From contig DBDJ01000046.1 of assembly GCA_002293525.1 (NCBI GenBank), positions 1-13,070 on the forward strand: DNA of 13,070 nt, given 5' to 3'. Shown here piece after piece: positions 1-7,358 of this stretch; the stretch's first letter is position 1; every line of letters begins with the position of its first letter. The translations under genes and the position numbers were made by a program. Origin of the DNA: Lachnospiraceae bacterium UBA935. Its GTDB lineage: Bacteria > Bacillota > Clostridia > Lachnospirales > Lachnospiraceae. A model generated the notes under the pieces. That model was not told where the DNA came from and made no database searches. It saw nothing but the letters and a program-made list of their open reading frames with translations.

Positions 1-1899
1 TAAGATAGTCTTCTTATCAGTTTCCTTCCCGGTAAGGCCATTGCCCCAGGCGCTCTCCGCCGTCCTTGTCCCCATGACCAGCTGGGTGAAAACTGCCCTG
101 CTGGTGGTGAAAGGAATGGCGCCGGCAATTGCTTTTCCATGGTAATTCAGCACGCCGTTCTTAACGCTGGCATATACGGTTGCCTCGCCCATCATGGTAA
201 TCGCAAAGTCCTGCGGATATTGAATGGCCATGGGACCGATTACTCTGCTGGCCACATAATCAAAATACAGTTCATTGTCGATCGTGTTCAGAATCGCCGG
301 ATTAGCGGTGCCGGCCATATTCGCCAACGGACCGTTTTTAAGAAGCTCCGCCGCGCCGGTCAGATACATATCCCGCCAGGTTCCTGCTTCGCATGTGAAG
401 CCCATCTGCTGATAGAGGCGCGACAGCAGCTCCCGGTTTAAGGTGCTGGGATTGCTGAAAACAAGGTGTTTGCCGATTTCTGCCGCAAAACGATAATCTT
501 CCTCATATTGCTTAATGTCTTTCTGCAAAGTGGATTTGATGAGGCGATAGGCCTGATCTTCCCCGATCTCATCCATATATCGCCGCGCCGTTTGCTCGGG
601 CGGCAGCGGATTGAGGTTGGCCGGGTTCATGTCATACCAGCCCAGATACTTCTGGTAGATGGCGCGCACGTCATGGCTGATTGTTCCGTAATAACCCCGG
701 TTATGCCACTGTGCTTTTAAGAGGTCGGGCAGGAAATTTGCTTTGTCAAATTCAGCGGCAATCTCCAGCATCGTATAGCCTTTATTGATGAGCCTGACCG
801 TCTGGTCGTGGAGATATTTATAAGTGTCGCGCTGCTGTTCCAGGAACTCCCGGCAGCGATTTTCACCGGGATAAGGCTTCCCGGCCTCGTCATTCACCCA
901 GATCGGCCAGTGATGGGTGTTGCAGATGACCATGACACCCGGATGTTTAGCCAGCAGCTTGTCAATGGCCTTCCACCATAACCGGATGTCACGAACTTCC
1001 GCCCCGCGCGGTGTCAGGGCATTATGTAAGGTGTGGTTAAGTATCTCGGCACCGACCATGACTTCTTTGCCGTGAATATACACCGTCATTTCAGCCGGGG
1101 CTTCCGTATGCGGGCAGAGCATGAACTCAAACCTGATGCCACCGATGACTATTTCCTGCTCTTCGTATACAGTACCGCCAAGGTTTCGGTAATTCACCGG
1201 CACGACTGTCTGCGTCGGCTTGGCAAAGCCGACACTGCCGCCCTTTTCCAGCGCCTTCCCTAAACCGCTGTCCACATGGGAATCCACTTTGGGATTAAGA
1301 AAAGTACCGTACATATAAGTTGACCGCCGTGACATAGCATCACCTACGATGACGTTCTCCAGCGCCGCCTCGGTAGTAAAATTCTCCGGCGCATAGACCG
1401 GTATAGTACTGTCGCCGCCGGTAACGCCCTCAATTCCCCCATAATGATCCGTATGGGTGTGGGTAATCATGACAGCGGCGACCTTAAACGGTTTCTTAGT
1501 ATAGTTACGGTAAAGCTCCAAAGCCTTTTCGGCAGTCTCTTTTACCGTAGTGCAGTCGATAACGACAACGCCGGCATCCGTCTCGATCAGCGTCAGGTTG
1601 GCCATGTCGTAGCCTCGGAACTGGTAAACACCGTCACATACCTTGAACCAGCCGCGGATGTTGTTGAGGCAGGCCTGCCGCCACAGGCTTTTGTCTACCG
1701 TATTCGGTGTCTTAGCCGGGTCGTAGACGTTCGGGATAAAACGATAATTATCACAATCCCATATCGTTACCACATTTTTTACATTGTTTTCGTTAATAAC
1801 AATCTTGGTGATTTTGGAGGGATATTCCATATTTATGTAACCACGGTTGCAATAATCAAAATCCCTCTTATCATTGTAGTTCAGCATATCTTGATTCAT
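1..1899 (-). CDS. MBL-fold alkyl sulfatase (SdsA/BDS1 type), 3' end outside window
   Basis: Predicted zinc hydrolase cleaving primary alkyl sulfate esters to alcohol and sulfate. The frame is open for 633 codons from ATG 1897-1899 to the left edge, so the last residues are missing; relatives are usually about 650 residues. Seen: the metal motif THTHTDHYGG (H147, H149, D151, H152), then VGAE (E285) followed by NHTLHN (H289), then THHWP (H329, H330). These are the hallmark blocks of the type III alkyl sulfatase family. The C-terminal part fits the family's helical dimerization region and the start of the SCP2-like domain. There is no signal peptide (MNQDMLNYNDKRD), so it is probably cytoplasmic. 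The start is supported by AAGGAGG about 6 bases upstream and a candidate promoter at 1929-1956. It is separated from the other genes by relics, so it is probably not functionally linked to the centre of the window. The exact substrate is not evident. Confidence 0.92.
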   Translation of the reverse strand, partial: MNQDMLNYNDKRDFDYCNRGYINMEYPSKITKIVINENNVKNVVTIWDCDNYRFIPNVYDPAKTPNTVDKSLWRQACLNNIRGWFKVCDGVYQFRGYDMANLTLIETDAGVVVIDCTTVKETAEKALELYRNYTKKPFKVAAVMITHTHTDHYGGIEGVTGGDSTIPVYAPENFTTEAALENVIVGDAMSRRSTYMYGTFLNPKVDSHVDSGLGKALEKGGSVGFAKPTQTVVPVNYRNLGGTVYEEQEIVIGGIRFEFMLCPHTEAPAEMTVYIHGKEVMVGAEILNHTLHNALTPRGAEVRDIRLWWKAIDKLLAKHPGVMVICNTHHWPIWVNDEAGKPYPGENRCREFLEQQRDTYKYLHDQTVRLINKGYTMLEIAAEFDKANFLPDLLKAQWHNRGYYGTISHDVRAIYQKYLGWYDMNPANLNPLPPEQTARRYMDEIGEDQAYRLIKSTLQKDIKQYEEDYRFAAEIGKHLVFSNPSTLNRELLSRLYQQMGFTCEAGTWRDMYLTGAAELLKNGPLANMAGTANPAILNTIDNELYFDYVASRVIGPMAIQYPQDFAITMMGEATVYASVKNGVLNYHGKAIAGAIPFTTSRAVFTQLVMGTRTAESAWGNGLTGKETDKKTIL

Positions 1900-1928
1900 A
1901 TATTCTTCCTCCTTTTATATGTTTACTA

Positions 1929-1956
1929 CTTATACATCATACCAATTATCCGACAA
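1929..1956 (-). promoter_or_regulatory. Candidate sigma-70/A promoter of the alkyl sulfatase gene
   Basis: Read on the minus strand, TTGTCG (1951-1956) and TATAAG (1929-1934) are separated by 16 bases. They match the consensus at 4/6 and 5/6. Transcription would start about 20-25 bases before the ATG, leaving room for the strong AAGGAGG ribosome binding site at about 1906-1912. No operator was recognised. Confidence 0.4.
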
Positions 1957-2041
1957 AGCAAACATTCTCTCTTATATTCGGTGTAATAATACTCAGTTTA
2001 TGCGAGTACAGACTATACTATGAATTCACACAGGTTGTAAA

Positions 2042-2107
2042 CTATTTCGCCATCTCAATCCGGTTATGTTCCGGATCGGAAACGCCGCCCTCATAAGAGT
2101 TCTTCAC
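2042..2107 (-). pseudogene. Relic: C-terminal end of a VOC/glyoxalase-like protein
   Basis: About 20 minus-strand codons ending in TAG at 2042-2044 read YEGGVSDPEHNRIEMAK. The block DP-x-x-NRIE is the typical last beta strand and C-terminus of VOC superfamily proteins (glyoxalase, bleomycin resistance and related dioxygenases), where it includes the metal-ligand glutamate. In-frame stops (TGA TAA) lie directly upstream and no further VOC sequence was found in any frame, so only the tail of a lost gene remains. A GTG at 2105-2107 could formally start this frame, but a 21-residue product is not expected to fold. Confidence 0.6.
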
Positions 2108-2280
2108 TCCTTATCAGTGAGTATGTTAAGTTTACTGTAGCATTTTCAATGATGTTGCACAATAGAGAGGCTTTTACTGGCAACTTTCTGGCTTTAAAAA
2201 GGCATTTTTGTTTTAGATGCACTTTAAATAGAACAAGAAAAAAACCGGAAATATGCAACTTTTAACGATAAAATTTCCAA

Positions 2281-2310
2281 TTGTTTTGTAGTCTAATCGT
2301 GATATATACT
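2281..2310 (+). promoter_or_regulatory. Possible promoter before the antitoxin fragment
   Basis: TTGTTT (2281-2286) and TATACT (2305-2310) are 18 bases apart on the plus strand. They would start transcription a few bases before the GTG of the Phd-like fragment, giving an almost leaderless message. The region is AT-rich, so chance matches are likely. Confidence 0.25.
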
Positions 2311-2323
2311 TATAAAAGTAAAA

Positions 2324-2443
2324 GTGAGGATAAGTTTACGCAATAATTATGCCGAGATTATGCGGTCACTTGAACAGCACGATCACGACATAATTACTAA
2401 CAATGGCGCAGGTGAATCTTTTTTAATTAATATTGACAACTAA
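2324..2443 (+). pseudogene. Phd/YefM-type antitoxin fragment (N-terminal domain), no toxin
   Basis: A short plus-strand frame (39 codons, TAA at 2441-2443) reads RISLRNNYAEIMRSLEQHDH and continues DIITNNGAGESFLINID. This matches the N-terminal DNA-binding half of Phd/YefM antitoxins: S-L-R-N-x-Y-A-E-I, then an x-I-I-T-N-x-G x G-E-S beta hairpin, then the strand before the central helix. Intact members are usually 75-95 residues; here the frame stops right after the hairpin, so the toxin-binding C-terminal tail is missing. The only start codon is GTG 2324 without a convincing Shine-Dalgarno sequence, and no RelE/Txe/Fic/Doc-like toxin follows. It is most likely a decayed toxin-antitoxin remnant. 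A truncated but DNA-binding protein cannot be excluded. Confidence 0.6.
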
Positions 2444-2446
2444 TTG

Positions 2447-2655
2447 TTAAAAGGATTGCTTTAAGTTATAACTGGCATTCAGCATCCTGCAGCAGGCTTC
2501 ACCGCGTCCGCCGATCAGGTCATCCTGTGATTCCTCGGCGGCGGCCACGAACATGGCCGGACCGTCAAAATGCTTCGCCAGTAAAGTCTCCGATATCTCG
2601 GCCCGACCTCTTTTGCTGCCGCTCGATCTCCTCTCAACAATACATTTTCAGTTCG
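2447..2655 (-). pseudogene. Decayed unrecognised coding fragment
   Basis: An open minus-strand frame of about 65 codons ends at TAA (2447-2449). It has coding-like composition: ERRSSGSKRGRAEISETLL, followed by a segment with FDGPAMFVAAAEES and then LIGGRGEACCRMLNASYN. It has no ATG, GTG or TTG at a sensible place and is bounded by an in-frame TGA upstream. In the neighbouring frame EEIERQQKRSGRDIG runs over the same upstream bases, suggesting a frameshift near 2600. I do not recognise the family. It is GC-richer than the surrounding AT-rich spacer, which supports it being former coding DNA rather than spacer. Confidence 0.35.
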
Positions 2656-2687
2656 ATTACACTCCCTTATATACGAACACTTTCTGA

Positions 2688-3117
2688 TTAATTATCCATG
2701 CTATTTTCATTTAACAGAAATTCATAGACCCCTAGCACCAACACTCCCTCCTCCGTGTACCAAGATGCAGGTACATCTTTCATAATGATTATCTTCTTAA
2801 ATGAATCATTAATGCGAAGTAATGAGTTCTGCTCCTGTTTCATTTTTTCACTGCTTGGGACAGCAAAGGCCGATTGAATATAATAACGTTTGGAGCCTTT
2901 ATTACATACAAAATCAACTTCTAACTGCTTTCGTATATTTTCCATTTTTGTTTTGTTGATTTGCGATTACCACGCCGACATCTACATTATATCCTCGTAC
3001 CAATAGCTCATTGAAAATGACATTTTCCATTGTATGCGTTTCTTCTATTTGGCGAAAATTGATTCTGGCATTACGAAGACCTATATCGGTAAAATAATAC
3101 TTAAGCGGTGTATCTAC
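2688..3117 (-). pseudogene. C-terminal relic of an AAA_14/DUF4143 ATPase, frameshifted
   Basis: Starting at 3117 on the minus strand the frame reads VDTPLKYYFTDIGLRNARIN, then FRQIEETHTMENVIFNELL, up to NGKY near 2942. The match then continues one frame over as RKQLEVDFVCNKGSKRYYIQ and on to MKDVPASWYTEEGVLVLG, ending with TAA at 2688-2690. This is the characteristic C-terminal DUF4143 domain of the AAA_14 (ExeA-like) ATPases common in anaerobic bacteria. Intact members are about 400-450 residues with an N-terminal P-loop; here the whole ATPase part is gone and a frameshift near 2940 (fits loss of a TA dinucleotide in TATATA) breaks the rest. The 85-residue frame beginning ATG 2945 is just the last piece and is not an independent gene. 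The relic begins inside the last codons of the Clp/FtsH hybrid gene. Confidence 0.85.
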
Positions 3118-6100
3118 GCTTCCTCAAACAGCTCCTCCATCTCCGCTGCCGATAACTTATTTTTCTCCATCAGTGCCGCAACCAAGCGGTCTATCCGCGG
3201 TTTGTTCTCATTTATGATCGCGACTGTTCTGTGCATTTCCTCGCTCAATATCTGGTTCATGCGTCTCCTGATCTCCTCGGATGCGGCGGCTTCCTGCTTG
3301 CTGATATAGCCGATTCCATATTCCTCATCCATGCCGTAATTGGTAATCATGGCCCGGATTATGGCCGTGGCGTTCTGCAGGTCGCCCGATGCCCCTGTGG
3401 AGATACCAGCTTTCTCGCCGTAATAGACGATTTCGGCCGCCCGGCCGCCCAGGCTGGTGCGGATCTGGTTCAACAGCTCATCTTTGGTCACCAGCGGATT
3501 CGATTCTTCCGCAGCGTGTTCCATGTAGCCGCCATGTGCGCCCCGTGCGACGATCGTCAGGTATGCCGGGGTATGCCCGCCCAGATAACACAGGAGCGCA
3601 TGGCCGCTCTCGTGCCGGGCGACCCGCTCCAGGTATTCATAGCCCCACTCCTTCTTCTCGCCGTGCTTGGTGACTTCGTATGCTTCATCCAGAATCTCGT
3701 CGTCAAGCGACCGGCCGGCCCGGACGGCCATGCGGTTCGCCAGCTCGATAACGGCGGTCAGATTGGCCGGACTCATGCCGGTGGAACGGGCCGCGATGCG
3801 CGTCAGGATTCCCTCACTTACCGAATGGGTCTTGATGTTGGCCAGCAGCCGCAACAGCAGCTGTCCGCGCTCTTTGGCATCGGGCAGGCCGACCAGTACC
3901 TTGCGGTCGAAGCGCCGGGCGAGAGCGGCGTCGATGACCCCCATGCCTCCCTGGCCTTCTTCGATCTCGAAGTTGGTGGCGGCCAGGACAAATACCGGAC
4001 GCTTGGGATCTACCGAGAACCCGTCCATCTCGGTCAGCAGGGCGTTGAGCGCCATTTCCTCGCCGTGAGCGGAATCGGCTCCGCCGCGCTTGCGGCCGAT
4101 GGCGTCGATTTCGTCGATAAAAAGGATGGCCGGCGCATACCTTCTGGCTTTGCGGAACAAGTTACGCACCGCTTCCGGGCCGCTGCCCTGGTATTTCGTG
4201 ACGAAGCTGCTGGCGGCGGCGGGAATAAACGCCACGTCCGATTCGCCCGCCATCGCTTTGGCCAGCATCGTCTTCCCCGTGCCGGGCGGGCCGTACAGCA
4301 GGATACCCTTGGGCGGTGTCAGGCCTTGCGCAGTGAACATCCTGGGATTTTTTAAGTAGTCGATGAAGAACCGGAGTTCATCCTTGGCTTCGCCGGCGCC
4401 GATGACATCGGCAAAGCGAACTTTCGGCTTTTCCACCTCTTCCAGCACGCTACCGGCATCGTCGGCATCCGTCGCTCGTTTCAGGGAAAGATCCCGGAGC
4501 CTGACGGTTATCTCGCGCCGGTCTTCGCTGATTCTGGGGGCGGTCTCAAAATACAATACCTTGCGTTCCGCCGCCAGTTTCGCTGCCACGCCCTGCACAT
4601 AGAGGTCGCGGCAGACCGCTCCGAGCATGTCGTCAAACACGGCAAGGTTCTTGGCCGAGCCGTCCAGTTTCCCGCGGGCACCCAGACGCACGAAATTCAT
4701 CAGAAGCTCCGGATCAATCGGGAACACCGGCGTCTCCAGAAGGAATAAGGGCAGCTCCGGCAGTCTGTCGCGCAGCGTGCGGAACAGGCGGCTGCCATCG
4801 CGCAGCAGGGCGGATGCCATCGGCGTAAAATCGAAGAGGCCGGCTGTCAGCAGCAGGGTTTCGTTGTCTTCTTCGTATATGGTCTGTATCAATGCCGCAG
4901 CGTCGTCTTCTTCAACCGAGGAACTGACCGGGATGTTCGGCGCTGCGATGTCGATAATCACTAGCTGGATATTCCTCTCACCAGCGATCTGCAGCGCCTC
5001 GTCGATATTTTGGGTGTCATGGATGACATAGCCCAGGAGGTATTCGCGGCATCTTTCCGCAAACAGGGGGCTGGCGTACAGTAAGATTTCCGTTTGTTGC
5101 ATTGAAAAAAACAGCGCCTTCATATCTCCGGACAGATGAGCGGTATCCACCGCGAAACGTAAGACATCCAGTTCCGGAAGCGCCTCCTCAAAGCTTTCTT
5201 CACTGAACAGGCGGCAGACCTTGAAGATTTCATTCTTGAAGAACTGCTCCGTCTGAGTGCTGAGCGTCCGGGCATCCGCCTGTCCGCCTTCGGCCAATAA
5301 CAAGGCTGTCGGAACGAGGCTGTCGGTCTCCGTTTTCAGATCATACTGCCTCTCAAACAGGGTGCAGCAGCGGCTGAATTCGTTGTGGCAGATCTTCTTT
5401 AGATGGTGCGCCTCTAAATGGTTAAATAAAAGCACCCGCCCGGTGGCCATGCGGCTGGTGATCGCGCGGGGGAAAAAGGGCTGGCCTGTCTGTGGGTTTA
5501 CTTCTGTGTCAAGGGCATTGAGGATGGTTTTGCGCGGTATTCCCGCAGCGTTCCGCTTGGCATCGCCTTCATAAAGCGAACGCCCGGCATTGCTGGTAAA
5601 AATAATGACGGTATCCTTAAAAGAGATATCCTCTTCCAAATAGCGGTCGGCAAGCTGCCCCGCGTCAAGGATCTGCAGGAATAGGTGGATGGTATTGAGA
5701 TGGGCCTTCTCTATTTCATCGAACAGCAGGATGCTATGCGGATTCTCTTTCACGAAACTGGTAAGCGTGCCGGACTTGGCCGCCTGATAGCTCTTTTCAA
5801 AACCCACCAGACCCAAGTGTGCCTGATGATCGGAGTAGCTGGACATGTCAAAACGCTTATAAGGAAGATCAAGCGCTACCGCGGCCTGCTCGGCGAGAAA
5901 GGTCTTGCCCACGCCGGGCGGACCGGCAAACACGAAAAGAGCACGCGACCGGCGGCGCTTTTCATCGCTTGCCGCCAGCAGCTCGGCGGCGAACATCCCT
6001 TCGGTAAAGGCATGGACCACATGGTCCTGTCCATGGACAGCGGACAGAAGCTGCGCCCGCATATCCCGGATCCGGCCGGTGAGAACCGGCAGGAAGCCGC

Positions 6101-6671
6101 GTGACATTTCGGCCGGCTGACCGTCCTCCGGTTTTTTATCGGTCTTATTATTTTCCTTTTTATCGGTTTTATTATTAGCCTTTTTATCGGTCTTAGCATC
6201 GGTCTTTTTATCAGTCTCTATTTCCGGCTCTTTCTTATCACTCTGAATGCTTTTGCGCGGCAGGAATTGTAAGATGGTGTCGGTAGGCGCTTCCAGTATC
6301 GCCGCCAGCACATCCTGTGCCCATACTTTATCCGCCTCGCGCTGCCTGGCATGCAGCGCAGCCTCGGCCAGGCAGTCGATCAGCGCTTTTTCGTCACTGG
6401 AGGAATGCCGTTCCGTCACCGCCACCCGCAGCAGCCCTCGCACACGTGTGGTATCCGTCCCCAGCTTCTGGAACTGTGACCGGACTGCCGCAATATCATC
6501 GTCAATTGCCTGCCTTCGGCGGGAAGTCGGCGCGAAATCTATGGCGGAAAGTTCCGCAAGCTTCAATATTCCCAGCAGTAGGAAGTCGGGCGACAGTCCC
6601 TCTGCTTTCGCGGCGGCGGCTTCTGCTTGTGCACGCATCATTACAAATGTCATTGATGTTGATGGGTTCAT
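3114..6671 (-). CDS. Soluble Clp_N/AAA_2-receiver-like-FtsH (AAA + M41 peptidase) hybrid protease
   Basis: 1185 residues, predicted ATP-dependent zinc protease with two AAA+ engines. Domains in order: Clp_N-like helical head (about 5-135); lysine/threonine tandem-repeat linker (about 143-183); ClpA/B C-terminal-type AAA_2 (about 195-435; Walker A GPPGVGKT 250-257, Walker B LLFDEIEKAH from 315, sensor FTSNAG, likely arginine finger R407); helical region then receiver-like domain (about 540-690); FtsH-type AAA (about 750-945; Walker A GPPGTGKT 794-801, Walker B ILFIDEID 849-856, SRH with ALARRFDRKV); M41 peptidase (about 1010-1185; HESGH 1020-1024, third zinc ligand D1097 in TGASGDL). Unlike canonical FtsH (about 600-650 residues) it has no transmembrane segment, so it should be cytosolic. 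Start ATG 6669-6671 is supported by AGGAGG at 6681-6686 and a promoter at 6725-6753. The stop TAG lies at the junction with the DUF4143 relic. Substrate unknown; a link with the kinase operon is inferred from proximity. Confidence 0.93.
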   Translation of the reverse strand: MNPSTSMTFVMMRAQAEAAAAKAEGLSPDFLLLGILKLAELSAIDFAPTSRRRQAIDDDIAAVRSQFQKLGTDTTRVRGLLRVAVTERHSSSDEKALIDCLAEAALHARQREADKVWAQDVLAAILEAPTDTILQFLPRKSIQSDKKEPEIETDKKTDAKTDKKANNKTDKKENNKTDKKPEDGQPAEMSRGFLPVLTGRIRDMRAQLLSAVHGQDHVVHAFTEGMFAAELLAASDEKRRRSRALFVFAGPPGVGKTFLAEQAAVALDLPYKRFDMSSYSDHQAHLGLVGFEKSYQAAKSGTLTSFVKENPHSILLFDEIEKAHLNTIHLFLQILDAGQLADRYLEEDISFKDTVIIFTSNAGRSLYEGDAKRNAAGIPRKTILNALDTEVNPQTGQPFFPRAITSRMATGRVLLFNHLEAHHLKKICHNEFSRCCTLFERQYDLKTETDSLVPTALLLAEGGQADARTLSTQTEQFFKNEIFKVCRLFSEESFEEALPELDVLRFAVDTAHLSGDMKALFFSMQQTEILLYASPLFAERCREYLLGYVIHDTQNIDEALQIAGERNIQLVIIDIAAPNIPVSSSVEEDDAAALIQTIYEEDNETLLLTAGLFDFTPMASALLRDGSRLFRTLRDRLPELPLFLLETPVFPIDPELLMNFVRLGARGKLDGSAKNLAVFDDMLGAVCRDLYVQGVAAKLAAERKVLYFETAPRISEDRREITVRLRDLSLKRATDADDAGSVLEEVEKPKVRFADVIGAGEAKDELRFFIDYLKNPRMFTAQGLTPPKGILLYGPPGTGKTMLAKAMAGESDVAFIPAAASSFVTKYQGSGPEAVRNLFRKARRYAPAILFIDEIDAIGRKRGGADSAHGEEMALNALLTEMDGFSVDPKRPVFVLAATNFEIEEGQGGMGVIDAALARRFDRKVLVGLPDAKERGQLLLRLLANIKTHSVSEGILTRIAARSTGMSPANLTAVIELANRMAVRAGRSLDDEILDEAYEVTKHGEKKEWGYEYLERVARHESGHALLCYLGGHTPAYLTIVARGAHGGYMEHAAEESNPLVTKDELLNQIRTSLGGRAAEIVYYGEKAGISTGASGDLQNATAIIRAMITNYGMDEEYGIGYISKQEAAASEEIRRRMNQILSEEMHRTVAIINENKPRIDRLVAALMEKNKLSAAEMEELFEEA
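6133..6228 (-). repeat. 24-bp in-frame tandem repeat encoding an 8-residue Lys-rich linker
   Basis: Four 24-bp units begin with TTTTTATC (plus strand) at 6133, 6157, 6181 and 6205. The first two differ at only a few bases; the third and fourth are more diverged. On the coding strand they give TDKK-x-NNK or TDKK-TDAK octapeptides, forming a charged flexible linker between the Clp_N-like head and the first AAA module. Since 24 is a multiple of three, gain or loss of units by slippage would change linker length without breaking the frame. Confidence 0.85.
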
Positions 6672-6724
6672 GATTACTGCCCTCCTATGTTATTTGTTTT
6701 CTTCTTTCTTAATAGGATAGTACT

Positions 6725-6753
6725 ATTATATAGAGCAGATATATAAGTGTTTA
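6725..6753 (-). promoter_or_regulatory. Promoter of the Clp/FtsH hybrid gene
   Basis: On the minus strand a perfect TATAAT (6725-6730) lies 17 bases from TAAACA (6748-6753, 4/6 match to TTGACA). The predicted start point is about 45-50 bases upstream of the ATG, with AGGAGG in between. This suggests the protease gene has its own transcript rather than depending on the kinase operon to its right, from which it is separated by a plus-strand gene. No CIRCE-like or CtsR-like operator was recognised. Confidence 0.55.
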
Positions 6754-6872
6754 TAAGTAAAGTTACAGACATCCTCCGTTCGATTCTGAAGTACTTGCAT
6801 CCTCCATTGCCTCTCGCCTTTTCCGTTAATAATCTACGAGCCCTTGCCAGCCCCATATTATCACATCCAATC

Positions 6873-7340
6873 ATGCGTAAGCAATTATTCGTACACAAGA
6901 TAGGCACAATAGAAAAACAGAAAACAGTAAACGCGATCGATCTTGATAAAAATGGGAACATGGGGCCTTTCGCCAAGGACGTCGCGGTCGGCTGGTCAAG
7001 TAGCGTCATTCTCGACCCCGTTGATGTGTTCTACCACGGCAACACTTACGCTATTATGCAACCCCGTAATAGCCGCTGGCCCGGCCAAGTTATCTTAACC
7101 GAAATAGTCAGGCTTTCCCGTAGCCGTCGCTTGGGAAAAGGCTTGGACGACTACTGCTTCGTAGCCTGTTTCGACACGGATGTCATGGAAGAAGCACAAC
7201 GGAGGCCGGATGCGAATCCAGACGGTCTCGCCTCTATTGATTTGGAAAAAGCTCGAACAATTGAAGCGATCGAAGCTGAAGTCGGCAACCTCACCGACGA
7301 TAAGAACACCCATATGCTTTTTGTGCATAATAGGATGTAG
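6873..7340 (+). CDS. Hypothetical protein, only plus-strand gene of the cluster
   Basis: 156 codons from ATG 6873 to TAG. I do not recognise the family. Composition and codon use look like real coding sequence (balanced charged residues, strings such as EKARTIEAIEAEVGNLTDD, aromatic DDYCFVACFDTDVMEEA), and no comparable frame exists on the other strand. No membrane segment, signal peptide or enzyme motif is visible; the C-terminal part looks like mixed alpha/beta followed by a helix. The frame is open further upstream to a GTG at 6747, but that extension overlaps the promoter of the divergent protease gene and has shadow-like composition (LHPPLPLAFSV), so the shorter start is preferred. No good Shine-Dalgarno sequence precedes either start, so the 5' end may be truncated. 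It converges on the broken end of the WD40 gene with only 18 bases between the stop codons. Confidence 0.55.
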   Translation: MRKQLFVHKIGTIEKQKTVNAIDLDKNGNMGPFAKDVAVGWSSSVILDPVDVFYHGNTYAIMQPRNSRWPGQVILTEIVRLSRSRRLGKGLDDYCFVACFDTDVMEEAQRRPDANPDGLASIDLEKARTIEAIEAEVGNLTDDKNTHMLFVHNRM

Positions 7341-7358
7341 TCATTATTTTTAAGGGTA

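Noticed and set aside
1444..1986. Plus-strand 180-codon frame over the sulfatase start
   Set aside because: Antisense to the HTHTDH region and to the start of the alkyl sulfatase.
2026..2094. Small frame starting ATG 2092-2094 after AAGGAG
   Set aside because: 22 codons, 12-base spacing, arginine-rich nonsense; the VOC-tail frame over the same bases is the meaningful one.
2190..2220. Possible terminator around CTTTAAAAAGG followed by T-rich sequence
   Set aside because: The stem is AT-only and imperfect, with no GC core; not a credible intrinsic terminator.
2688..2945. 85-residue gene with its own ATG
   Set aside because: It is the last part of the DUF4143 domain; the homology continues upstream in another frame, so the ATG is internal to a broken gene.
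3231..4355. Long plus-strand open frame (374 codons) opposite the protease gene
   Set aside because: It is antisense to the FtsH module, whose motifs (GPPGTGKT, HESGH) prove the minus-strand frame. Composition is typical of the mirror frame of a GC-biased gene.
5876..6199. Minus-strand 107-codon frame inside the protease gene
   Set aside because: Shifted frame of the repeat linker and AAA_2 start; the in-frame Walker A is in the 1185-residue frame.
6133..6228. CRISPR-like spacing of repeats
   Set aside because: Units are contiguous, in frame and without spacers; this is a protein-coding tandem repeat.
6674..7009. Minus-strand 111-codon frame upstream of the protease
   Set aside because: It crosses the protease promoter and lies antisense to the better-looking plus-strand frame; no recognisable motif.
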